Assembly (NCBI GenBank): GCA_964493945.1
Contig: CAZBQG010000200.1
Location: 1-8,428, forward strand
DNA length: 8,428 bases
DNA from: CAZBQG01 sp964493945
GTDB lineage: Bacteria > Pseudomonadota > Alphaproteobacteria > Rhodospirillales > UBA2165
Direction of reading: 5' to 3'
In this document: positions 1 to 5,886 of the stretch, one piece after another
How positions within the stretch are numbered: position 1 is the stretch's first letter
Layout of the letters: the number at the start of each line of letters is the position of its first letter
Made by a program: the position numbers and the translations under genes
The notes under the pieces: model-generated
The model's database searches: none
The model's input: the letters and a program-made list of their open reading frames with translations, nothing else
Told to the model about the DNA's origin: nothing

Positions 1-93
1 CAGCAAAATCATGATGAAAGGTCCGTTAAAGGCGTGCCCATTTGGGAAATGGGGGATAAGTGTGTTCAGATAGCGCATGGCGCTAAATAGCAT
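1..93 (-). CDS. Possible 5' end of an unidentified minus-strand gene (partial)
   Basis: On the minus strand an ATG at 93 opens a frame that runs off the left edge of the window without a stop (31 codons). The product begins MLFSAMRYLNTL and becomes hydrophobic near the edge (PFIMILL), which could be the start of a membrane segment. An AAGGGG ribosome-binding-like sequence (plus-strand 101-106) lies 7 bases upstream of the ATG. If real, the gene diverges from the antiporter at 171 and the roughly 77 bases between them hold both promoters. I do not recognise the protein. The plus-strand frames here are also open over this short span (one ends in TAG at 88-90), so coding strand is not proven. 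A 7-bp inverted repeat at 37-53 lies inside it. Confidence 0.33.
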   Translation of the reverse strand, partial: MLFSAMRYLNTLIPHFPNGHAFNGPFIMILL

Positions 94-170
94 AATCAGG
101 CCCCTTGTAAAGAGACGGGCCGTCACCGGCTTATTGAAAGTTTAACCAATAGCCCCCAGATTGGGCTCCC

Positions 171-1148
171 ATGATCAAATATGCATTGTTAATCGCAGGC
201 TTCTTCCTTCTTCTGGGCGGCGCCGAAATCATGGTGCGGGGTGCCGTCGCCCTGGCCCGGCGGCTGGATATCTCGCCCCTGGTAATCGGCATGACCGTCG
301 TCGCCTTCGGCACCTCGGCGCCGGAGCTTGTGGTATCCCTGAATGCCGCCCTGTCCGGCGCGGCGGGGCTGGCCATCGGCAATGTGGTGGGCTCCAATCT
401 GGCCAATATATTGCTCATATTGGGCGTATCGGGCCTGATCGCACCCATTGCCTGCCAGGCACCCACACTGATCCGCGATGGTCTGGTGCTGTTCGCCGGC
501 ACATTGTTGTTTATGGGTCTGGCGCTCACCGGCCAAATTGGTCTGACCGGCGGCATCGTCCTGCTGATCGGCTTTTTCGCCTTTATCGCCTATTCGGCCT
601 TGCAGGAAATCGTCACCAAACGCTCCGAGCTGGACGGGGAGATTGAGGAAGAGGTGGAGACCATGGTCTCGCCTCATAATCTGGGAGTGGCCTTTTTATT
701 GCTCATCGGCGGCTTCGGTGGACTTCTTTGGGGATCGGAATGGCTGGTGGATGGAGGCGTCGCCATCGCCCGCGATTTTGGTGTCGGCGAGGCGGTCATC
801 GGCCTGACCATCATCGCCTTCGGCACCTCCTTGCCCGAATTGGCGGCCTCGGGCGTGGCGGCCTATCGGGGGCACATGGATGTGGCCTTGGGCAATGTGC
901 TGGGCTCAAACCTGTTCAACCTGTTGGGCGTCATCGGCGTCGTTGGCGTGGTTACCCCGCTGCACATCCCCGATCGCGTGCTTAACATGGATATGTGGGT
1001 CATGCTGGGGGCCACCCTTTTGCTTATGCCCTTCATGCTGATGGGCAGGAAACATCTGGGACGCTTTGAAGCTGGAGTATTTCTGGCGCTTTATCTGGCC
1101 TATATCGCAGCGCTGGGCATGGGCGTGGACCGCCTGCCGGGAATTTGA
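171..1148 (+). CDS. Calcium/sodium antiporter, CaCA family (YrbG-like)
   Basis: A 325-residue inner-membrane cation exchanger with the family's two inverted halves. The first alpha repeat has GTSAPE at residues 47-52 followed by GNVVGSN at 70-76. The second has GTSLPE at 218-223 followed by GNVLGSN at 241-247. The acidic residues of the GTSxPE motifs (E52, E223) are the known cation-binding positions of this family. About ten hydrophobic segments are visible. The halves are joined by a strongly acidic cytoplasmic-type loop near residues 148-166 (LDGEIEEEVE), which is common in YrbG-type proteins. The length is normal. The start has only a weak ribosome-binding sequence, but the first helix begins directly after it (IKYALLIAGFFLLLGG), so no later start is sensible. 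The gene ends 43 bases before the SDR gene and may be co-transcribed with it. Ion specificity cannot be read from sequence; Na+/Ca2+ exchange is the family default. Confidence 0.93.
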   Translation: MIKYALLIAGFFLLLGGAEIMVRGAVALARRLDISPLVIGMTVVAFGTSAPELVVSLNAALSGAAGLAIGNVVGSNLANILLILGVSGLIAPIACQAPTLIRDGLVLFAGTLLFMGLALTGQIGLTGGIVLLIGFFAFIAYSALQEIVTKRSELDGEIEEEVETMVSPHNLGVAFLLLIGGFGGLLWGSEWLVDGGVAIARDFGVGEAVIGLTIIAFGTSLPELAASGVAAYRGHMDVALGNVLGSNLFNLLGVIGVVGVVTPLHIPDRVLNMDMWVMLGATLLLMPFMLMGRKHLGRFEAGVFLALYLAYIAALGMGVDRLPGI

Positions 1149-1191
1149 CGCAGCCCTTGCGCCGGCCCCGATCATCACCCATTCTTGGGCC

Positions 1192-1962
1192 ATGACTGAT
1201 GGTGATCCGAAAGCCGCCCTGGTGACCGGTGCCGGGCGCCGGGTAGGCCGCGCCATTGCCCTTGATCTGGCGGCGGATGGCTGGGCCGTGGCCGTCCATT
1301 ACCACCGGTCAGCCGATGAAGCCCGGTCCGTGGCCGGCGAGATCGAAGCGGCAGGCGGGCGGGCCCAGCCGCTGGGCGCCGATCTTTGCGACGAGGAGCA
1401 GACCGGCGAACTGATGAAGCAGGCCACGGGCGCGCTGGGGCCGGTCAGTTGCCTGATCAATAATGCCTCGGTTTTCGAGCCGGACGGGATCAGCGATGCC
1501 ACCCGGCAATCCTGGGACCGGCATATGGAAACCAATCTACGCGCGCCCTTCCACCTGACCCAAGCCCTGGCCGCCCAATTACCTGAAGGCGCCAAAGGCA
1601 ATGTGATCAACATGATCGATCAGCGGGTCTGGAACCTGACACCCTTTTTTACCACCTATACCCTGAGCAAAGCGGGCCTTTGGGCCCTGACCCAGACCCT
1701 GGCCATGGAATTGGCGCCCAATATACGAGTCAACGCCATCGGCCCCGGGCCCACATTACCGTCTGCGCGGCAATCCCAGGCCCAATTCGCCCAGCAGGCC
1801 GCCTCCACGCCACTGGGCCAGGAGGTGCCATTGGAGGAAATTTGCCAAGGCGTGCGTTTTATCCTTGCGGCGGGCTCCATGACCGGGCAAATGATAGCCC
1901 TGGATGGGGGGCAGCATTTGGGATGGGCCCAGGCCGGAAAAAGACGTCAGAATGACGAGTAA
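1192..1962 (+). CDS. SDR-family oxidoreductase, pteridine-reductase-like
   Basis: A 256-residue short-chain dehydrogenase/reductase. The Rossmann nucleotide loop is TGAGRRVG (residues 12-19), which fits the TGxxxRxG form typical of pteridine reductases (PTR1/FolM) rather than the classical TGxxxGIG. HYHRSA at 36-41 resembles the NADPH-phosphate-binding stretch of PTR1, and NNAS is at 90-93. The active site has D143, Y156 and K160: an Asp sits 13 residues before Tyr where classical SDRs have Ser, as in PTR1. The C-terminus has the usual TGQMIALDGG. The frame is open back to 1066, but ATG 1192 gives the normal SDR N-terminus and avoids overlap with the antiporter. folB follows 26 bases downstream, supporting a role in reducing dihydropterins or dihydrofolate. 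The exact substrate is inferred, and a different carbonyl substrate cannot be excluded. Confidence 0.85.
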   Translation: MTDGDPKAALVTGAGRRVGRAIALDLAADGWAVAVHYHRSADEARSVAGEIEAAGGRAQPLGADLCDEEQTGELMKQATGALGPVSCLINNASVFEPDGISDATRQSWDRHMETNLRAPFHLTQALAAQLPEGAKGNVINMIDQRVWNLTPFFTTYTLSKAGLWALTQTLAMELAPNIRVNAIGPGPTLPSARQSQAQFAQQAASTPLGQEVPLEEICQGVRFILAAGSMTGQMIALDGGQHLGWAQAGKRRQNDE

Positions 1963-1988
1963 AATCATACCTACGGAGTAAACACTAA

Positions 1989-2417
1989 ATGAGCGTCGCC
2001 AATACCAACAAGGTCACCAGATTTCCCCTCGCCGACGCCCAGACCTCCATGCGCCACGTCTTTATCTGCGATCTGGTCCTCAGTTGCCTGATCGGTGTTC
2101 ATAAGCACGAACGCCGCAAATCCCAAAGGGTGCGCATCAATCTTGATCTGGCCGTCCTCGAAGAGACCAATCCCCTGGCCGATAAACTATCGGAGGTGGT
2201 ATGCTACGAGGATGTAGCGGACGGCATCCGGGCCATGCTCGCCGAGGGCCATGTCAATCTGGTCGAAACCCTGGCCGAAATGATCGCCGAGATGTGCCTG
2301 GAAGACGAACGGGTCCGGGTCGCCCGGGTGCGGATCGAAAAACTGGATGTGTTCGCCGACGCCACCAGCGTCGGCGTGGAGATCGAAAGGTTCAATCCAA
2401 CGCCATGGATGGAGTAG
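1989..2417 (+). CDS. folB: Dihydroneopterin aldolase
   Basis: Catalyses cleavage of 7,8-dihydroneopterin to 6-hydroxymethyl-7,8-dihydropterin and glycolaldehyde, and epimerisation to dihydromonapterin, in folate synthesis in the cytoplasm. The 142-residue product shows the family pattern: GVHKHERRKSQ (36-46) with the conserved Glu (E41) and Gln (Q46), CYEDV (72-76) with the conserved Tyr (Y73), NLVETLAE (90-97) with the pterin-anchoring Glu (E93), and RIEKLDVF (115-122) with the catalytic Lys (K118). It ends with the usual SVGVEIER. The first ~20 residues extend beyond the typical ~120-residue enzyme and look unconserved. M21 is a possible alternative start, but a GGAG at 1975-1978 placed 10 bases before ATG 1989 supports the longer form. 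The preceding SDR gene, 26 bases upstream, is probably a functional partner. Confidence 0.93.
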   Translation: MSVANTNKVTRFPLADAQTSMRHVFICDLVLSCLIGVHKHERRKSQRVRINLDLAVLEETNPLADKLSEVVCYEDVADGIRAMLAEGHVNLVETLAEMIAEMCLEDERVRVARVRIEKLDVFADATSVGVEIERFNPTPWME

Positions 2418-2566
2418 GGGAAAGCCTCCTAAGGACTTGCAATTGAAACGATTTTTGGATCACGGGGCGCGAAGTTTTACACAGCCCGGAAAATCCGCCC
2501 GCCAATGCTGCTTTTGCTCTACTGTTACATCACGTGACAAAACCGAAACATAAGACCACAGAAAAA

Positions 2567-2591
2567 TTGTTAATTATCAATTGTTTATAAT
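2567..2591 (+). promoter_or_regulatory. Candidate promoter with FNR/FixK-like box
   Basis: TTGTTAATTATCAA at 2567-2580 matches nine of the ten fixed positions of the FNR/FixK consensus TTGAT-N4-ATCAA. Five bases downstream lies a perfect TATAAT (2586-2591). The left half of the dyad also looks like a -35 (TTGTTA), but the spacing to TATAAT would be only 13 bases. If transcription starts near 2598, the dyad is centred near -24. This fits repression by occlusion better than class-II activation (-41.5). The likely target is uvrC, with a leader of about 180 bases. Assigned from motif match only. Confidence 0.4.
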
Positions 2592-2594
2592 TTG

Positions 2595-2611
2595 TGCCCA
2601 ATTATTGGGCA
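2595..2611. repeat. 17-bp perfect palindrome just downstream of the TATAAT
   Basis: TGCCCAATTATTGGGCA is self-complementary around T2603. It starts three bases after the TATAAT, so it would cover the predicted transcription start. That is a common place for a repressor operator. In RNA it could also fold into a 7-bp stem with a UUA loop at the very 5' end of the transcript. No T-run follows on either strand, so it is not a terminator. Confidence 0.55.
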
Positions 2612-2672
2612 AAGTATAGAAAATGGCTGTGTGGCTACCACCTCTCCTTTAGACGCGGCCTTTTCAACATAC

Positions 2673-2695
2673 TTATCCACAGACACGGTGGATAG
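2673..2695. promoter_or_regulatory. DnaA box with inverted degenerate partner
   Basis: TTATCCACA at 2673-2681 is a perfect match to the DnaA-box consensus TTATNCACA. After a short gap, GGTGGATAG at 2687-2695 matches the reverse box TGTGGATAA at seven of nine positions. TATCCAC and GTGGATA therefore form 7-bp inverted arms (2674-2680 and 2688-2694). A further 7/9 reverse match lies at 2630-2638. The AT-rich stretch about 80 bases upstream gives an origin-like look. One strong box is more in keeping with DnaA-dependent transcription control or titration than with a full chromosomal origin. Confidence 0.45.
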
Positions 2696-2780
2696 GTTGA
2701 GAGTGGCTCGCGCCGGGTGGGTTGAACTCCTGGCCAAGGCCTACCGATGGGGGTTAGGTTTAAGCCCTGAGAGATAAAAA

Positions 2781-4733
2781 ATGAGTTCAGAACAGGACCA
2801 TACCCAGCCAGCCCCAGCCCCCCGGACCGGCGGGGATAACGGCGAGGTGAAGGAAGGCATGGGCCCGGCAGGGGGCGTGGAGACCATCCAGGCCCATCTC
2901 AAGACCCTGCCCGGAACGCCTGGCGTCTATCGCATGCTGGATAAGAAAGGCAATGCACTTTATGTGGGAAAGGCGAAGAACCTGAAAAAGCGGGTGGCGT
3001 CCTATTCCAGACCGGCCAGCCAGAGCCTGCGCATCCAGCATATGGTGAACAAGACCCGGTCCATGGAATTCGTCACAACCCAGACCGAGGCCGAGGCCCT
3101 GTTGCTGGAAGCCAACCTGATCAAGCGGCTGGCGCCCCGCTATAATATCCTGCTGCGCGACGACAAATCCTTCCCCTCGATCCGTATCACGTCGAACCAC
3201 GCCTTCCCCCGCGTCCTCAAGCATCGCGGTGCCCGGCGCAAGGGGGGTGAATATTTCGGGCCCTTTGCCTCTGCCGGCACCGTCAATCAGTCCCTTGCCG
3301 TCCTGCAGCGCGCCTTTCTGCTGCGCACCTGTTCGGACAGCGTCTTCGCCAACCGCACCCGGCCCTGCCTGTTACACCAGATCAAACGATGCGCGGCGCC
3401 TTGCGCCCAAGGTGTGGATGAGAAGGATTATGGTGCCCTGGTCGACCAGGCCCGCGCATTTTTGAGCGGTCAGTCCCACCGCATCCAAAAGGAACTGGCC
3501 GGCGAAATGCAAAAGGTCAGCGACGCCCAGGACTATGAAAGCGCCGCCTTCCTGCGCGACCGCATCCGGGCCATGACCTCGATCCAGGCCCATCAGGAGA
3601 TCACCGCCGCCGGGGTGGAAGATGCGGATATCATCGCCAGCCATCAGGAAGCCGGGCAATGCTGCATTCAGGTCTTTTTCTTCCGGGCCGGATGCAATTA
3701 CGGCAACCGCGCCTATTATCCGGCCCATACGGCGGAAAGCGGGGCGGGCCAGGTGCTGGAGGCGTTTCTTGGGCAGTTTTACGCCAACAAGGTTCCGCCC
3801 CGCCTGATCCTGCTCAGCCATAAGCCGGGCGCCAGCGAATTACTGATGACCGCGCTTTCGGAAAAGGCCGGCCACCGGGTGCGCCTGCAATGGCCCAAGC
3901 GGGGCGGGAAAGTAAAACTGATTGCCCATGCCAGGGCCAATGCGGAGAAGGCACTGGGCCGCAAGCTGGTGGAAAGTGCGTCGCAAAACAGATTGCTGGG
4001 CAAGCTGTCCCGCCTGTTCAAGCTGGACGCACCGCCCGAGCGCGTCGAAGCCTATGATAATTCGCATATTTCCGGCAGCGGGGCCGTCGGCGCCATGATC
4101 GTCGCCGGCCCGGACGGCTTCATCAAGGGCGAATACCGCAAATTCAACATCAGGACCATTCCGGAAATACCCCAGGCAGGGGGAGAGCCGGCCCCCGGTG
4201 ATGATTACGCCATGATGCGCGAAGTGCTGACGCGGCGCTTTTCCCGCGCCCTCAAGGAAGATCCGGACCGGGCCTCGGGCAAATGGCCCGATCTGGTGCT
4301 GATCGATGGCGGTGCCGGGCATCTTACCGTCGCCCGCGAGGTCTTCGAGGAGCTGGGACTGGCACAAATACCTTACGGCGCCATCGCCAAGGGGGAGGAC
4401 CGGGACGCAGGGCGCGAAACCTTTTACCTGCCCGGCAAGGCGCCTTTCACCTTGGAAGCCCGTGATCCGGTCTTACATTTCCTGCAAAGGCTGCGCGACG
4501 AGGTTCACCGCTTCGCCATCGGCAGCCACCGGACGCGGCGCTCCAAACAGATGGAACGCTCGCCCCTGGATGAAATCAACGGTGTGGGCGCTGCCCGGAA
4601 ACGAGCCCTGTTGCACCATTTCGGTTCGGCCCAGGCTGTTTCCCAGGCGGGCCTGGAGGATTTAACCTCGGTGGAAGGTGTTTCCAAGGGGTTGGCCAGA
4701 AAGATATATGACTGGTTTCATGCCGAAGATTAG
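2781..4733 (+). CDS. uvrC: UvrABC system protein C (excinuclease subunit)
   Basis: Makes the two incisions around bulky DNA lesions after UvrA/UvrB loading. In order, the protein has a GIY-YIG nuclease domain (GVY at 48-50, YVG at 61-63, R71; 3' incision) and four cysteines C184, C196, C204 and C208, whose spacing (12, 8, 4) equals the iron-sulfur ligands of E. coli UvrC. A UVR motif for UvrB contact follows at about 235-270. The RNase-H-like nuclease has YDNSH with D426, GDDY, LIDGG with D509, and HRFA...H (H576/H583), and makes the 5' incision. A C-terminal helix-hairpin-helix pair lies at about 594-648. The length is 650 residues against 610 in E. coli. Most of the excess is an unconserved Pro/Gly-rich N-terminus, and ATG 2859 (M27) is a strong alternative start. 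pgsA follows, as in many proteobacteria. No alphaproteobacterial SOS box is visible upstream. Confidence 0.96.
   Translation: MSSEQDHTQPAPAPRTGGDNGEVKEGMGPAGGVETIQAHLKTLPGTPGVYRMLDKKGNALYVGKAKNLKKRVASYSRPASQSLRIQHMVNKTRSMEFVTTQTEAEALLLEANLIKRLAPRYNILLRDDKSFPSIRITSNHAFPRVLKHRGARRKGGEYFGPFASAGTVNQSLAVLQRAFLLRTCSDSVFANRTRPCLLHQIKRCAAPCAQGVDEKDYGALVDQARAFLSGQSHRIQKELAGEMQKVSDAQDYESAAFLRDRIRAMTSIQAHQEITAAGVEDADIIASHQEAGQCCIQVFFFRAGCNYGNRAYYPAHTAESGAGQVLEAFLGQFYANKVPPRLILLSHKPGASELLMTALSEKAGHRVRLQWPKRGGKVKLIAHARANAEKALGRKLVESASQNRLLGKLSRLFKLDAPPERVEAYDNSHISGSGAVGAMIVAGPDGFIKGEYRKFNIRTIPEIPQAGGEPAPGDDYAMMREVLTRRFSRALKEDPDRASGKWPDLVLIDGGAGHLTVAREVFEELGLAQIPYGAIAKGEDRDAGRETFYLPGKAPFTLEARDPVLHFLQRLRDEVHRFAIGSHRTRRSKQMERSPLDEINGVGAARKRALLHHFGSAQAVSQAGLEDLTSVEGVSKGLARKIYDWFHAED
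2844..2861 (+). promoter_or_regulatory. Ribosome binding site supporting an internal uvrC start (M27)
   Basis: GAGGTGA at 2844-2850 is a seven-base complement of the 16S anti-Shine-Dalgarno sequence and sits exactly 8 bases before ATG 2859. The upstream ATG 2781 has only a weak GAGA-type sequence. The 26 residues between the two starts are low-complexity (Pro, Gly, Gln, Glu) and precede the first recognisable part of the GIY-YIG domain. The shorter 624-residue form is therefore at least as likely as the long one. Confidence 0.5.
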
Positions 4734-4743
4734 CAACTATAAT
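4715..4743 (+). promoter_or_regulatory. Candidate promoter for the pgsA-mob-moe-moa operon
   Basis: A perfect TATAAT lies at 4738-4743, right after the uvrC stop codon (4731-4733). Seventeen bases upstream is a poor -35 (GTTTCA, 4715-4720, three of six to TTGACA). It would start transcription near 4750, inside the 71-base uvrC-pgsA gap, about 55 bases before pgsA. It could let pgsA and the molybdenum-cofactor genes be expressed separately from uvrC. The weak -35 keeps this tentative. Confidence 0.35.
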
Positions 4744-4804
4744 AGGGACTTAGGCGCCCCACTTACTCTTCCCCTGGGAATTATCCAGCTTTCGGACCAT
4801 CCGC

Positions 4805-5383
4805 ATGTTTAAGCTGCCCAATCTTTTAACCTTCTCCAGGATCTGCGCCATCCCCCTGCTGGTCAGCACCTTTTATCTGGGTGAGCCGCTGAGCAACTGG
4901 CTTGGGCTGGCGATATTGGCTTTGGCCGGCTTCACCGATTTTCTGGACGGCTATGTGGCCCGCGCCTGGCATCAGCAATCCCAACTGGGAAAGTTCCTGG
5001 ATCCGGTGGCCGATAAGCTGCTGGTCAGCGCACTTTTGTTTATGCTCATCGGTTTCGACCGCATTCAGGGGCTGGCGATCCTGCCGGCGGTGGTCATTCT
5101 TTGCCGTGAGATATTGGTCTCGGGCCTGCGCGAATTTCTGGCCGATCTCAGGGTTTCGGTTCCCGTCTCCCGCCTGGCCCGTTGGAAGACCACCTTGCAG
5201 ATACTTGCCCTTGGTTTTCTCATCGTGGGCACCGCGGGGCCTGATTTCGGACCGCTCACAACCTTGGAAATTGGCGTTGCGGGCCTTTGGCTGGCCGCCC
5301 TTTTGACCCTGATCACGGGCTATGATTATCTCAGGGTAGGCCTGAGGCATGTGGACCGGCTGGACAAGGCTGGAAATACATGA
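4805..5383 (+). CDS. pgsA: CDP-diacylglycerol--glycerol-3-phosphate 3-phosphatidyltransferase
   Basis: An integral inner-membrane enzyme that transfers the phosphatidyl group of CDP-diacylglycerol to glycerol-3-phosphate, the committed step to phosphatidylglycerol and cardiolipin. The 192-residue product carries the complete CDP-alcohol phosphatidyltransferase signature DG-x2-AR-x8-G-x3-D-x3-D: D48, G49, A52, R53, G62, D66 and D70, with D45 just ahead. These Asp residues bind the catalytic metals. Four to six hydrophobic helices flank it, and the N-terminus MFKLPNLLTFSRI is characteristic of PgsA. The length is close to E. coli PgsA (182). The uvrC-pgsA adjacency is widespread in proteobacteria. 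The stop overlaps the mobB start by four bases (ATGA), indicating translational coupling. The ribosome-binding site before ATG 4805 is weak. Confidence 0.95.
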   Translation: MFKLPNLLTFSRICAIPLLVSTFYLGEPLSNWLGLAILALAGFTDFLDGYVARAWHQQSQLGKFLDPVADKLLVSALLFMLIGFDRIQGLAILPAVVILCREILVSGLREFLADLRVSVPVSRLARWKTTLQILALGFLIVGTAGPDFGPLTTLEIGVAGLWLAALLTLITGYDYLRVGLRHVDRLDKAGNT

Positions 5384-5883
5384 AAATTATGGGCATAGCC
5401 GGCTGGAGCGGCAGTGGTAAGACCACCTTGGTCGTCTCGCTTTTGCCCCGGCTGATCGAATTAGGGCTCAAGGTCTCAACCTTGAAGCACGCCCATCATG
5501 ATTTCGATTTGGATAAGCCGGGCAAGGATTCCTACGAGCACCGCCATGCCGGTGCCGCCGAGGTGATGGTCGGCTCGGCCCGGCGATGGGCGCTCTTTCG
5601 CGAACTGGGCCAAGAGCCAGAACCCGGCATTGAGGAGCTGACCCGGCGCATGACGCCGGTCGATCTGCTCCTGGTGGAAGGGTTCAAGAAATACGCCCAT
5701 CCAAAAATTGAAGTACACCGGCCCAGCGTCGGCAAGGAGCTGTTGCAACCGGACGATCCCCACATCACCGCCGTCGCCAGTGACGAGCCTCTGGACGGGC
5801 TGGGAGTGCCTCGCCTGGACCTCAACGATATTGAAGGGATTGCCGATTTTATCATTACCCATTGCGGTCTGGAGAGGACCTGA
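5380..5883 (+). CDS. mobB: Molybdopterin-guanine dinucleotide biosynthesis adapter MobB
   Basis: A cytoplasmic GTP-binding P-loop protein that assists MobA in converting molybdenum cofactor to the guanine dinucleotide form used by DMSO-reductase-family enzymes. The Walker A motif is GWSGSGKTT at residues 8-16. The family stretch STLKHAHHDFDLDKPGKDS follows the second strand, then HRHAGA. DLLLVEGFK at 95-103 is the Walker-B-like segment with the MobB-type VEGFK. The 167-residue length fits E. coli MobB (175). Its ATG overlaps the pgsA stop, and moeA starts three bases after its own stop. No mobA lies in the window. MobB is dispensable for some activity in E. coli, so its presence implies bis-MGD enzymes rather than proving them. 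Confidence 0.93.
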   Translation: MKIMGIAGWSGSGKTTLVVSLLPRLIELGLKVSTLKHAHHDFDLDKPGKDSYEHRHAGAAEVMVGSARRWALFRELGQEPEPGIEELTRRMTPVDLLLVEGFKKYAHPKIEVHRPSVGKELLQPDDPHITAVASDEPLDGLGVPRLDLNDIEGIADFIITHCGLERT

Positions 5884-5886
5884 GCC

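Larger units (their letters stand above)
2418..2780. other. Gene-free regulatory region between folB and uvrC
   Basis: This is the only long stretch without a convincing gene (363 bases). The first ~110 bases hold nothing I can name apart from an 8-bp palindrome TCACGTGA at 2530-2537. Positions about 2555-2620 are markedly AT-rich against the GC-rich surroundings. They carry an FNR/FixK-like dyad, a TATAAT and a 17-bp palindrome. A perfect DnaA box with a degenerate inverted partner follows at 2673-2695. No intrinsic terminator with a T-run is visible after folB. No GTTC-N7-GTTC SOS box was found, although uvrC follows. A short frame (from TTG 2592 or GTG 2631 to TAA 2777) ends three bases before uvrC, but it has no ribosome-binding site or recognisable product. 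Confidence 0.7.

Noticed and set aside
37..53. CCCATTT-GGG-AAATGGG inverted repeat as a terminator
   Set aside because: No T-run follows on either strand, and it probably falls inside the partial minus-strand frame.
151..167. AGCCC...GGGCT inverted repeat just before the antiporter start as a riboswitch or attenuator
   Set aside because: The stem is only 5 bp and competes with another equally short pairing (CCAAT/ATTGG); too little to support regulation.
1066..1191. The 42-codon upstream extension of the SDR frame
   Set aside because: It overlaps the end of the antiporter, and the normal SDR N-terminus begins at ATG 1192.
2420..2460. Intrinsic terminator after folB
   Set aside because: Only a very short TCCT-A-AGGA dyad is present, and the nearest T-run (gattttt) is not next to a stable stem.
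2592..2777. A 61-codon frame ending three bases before uvrC, as a leader peptide or small gene
   Set aside because: It starts from TTG overlapping the predicted -10 (or GTG 2631), has no ribosome-binding sequence and no recognisable features, and its span is better explained as the uvrC leader with regulatory sites.
2418..2800. Alphaproteobacterial SOS (LexA) box upstream of uvrC
   Set aside because: I looked for GTTC-N7-GTTC and GAAC-N7-GAAC and found only single half-sites.
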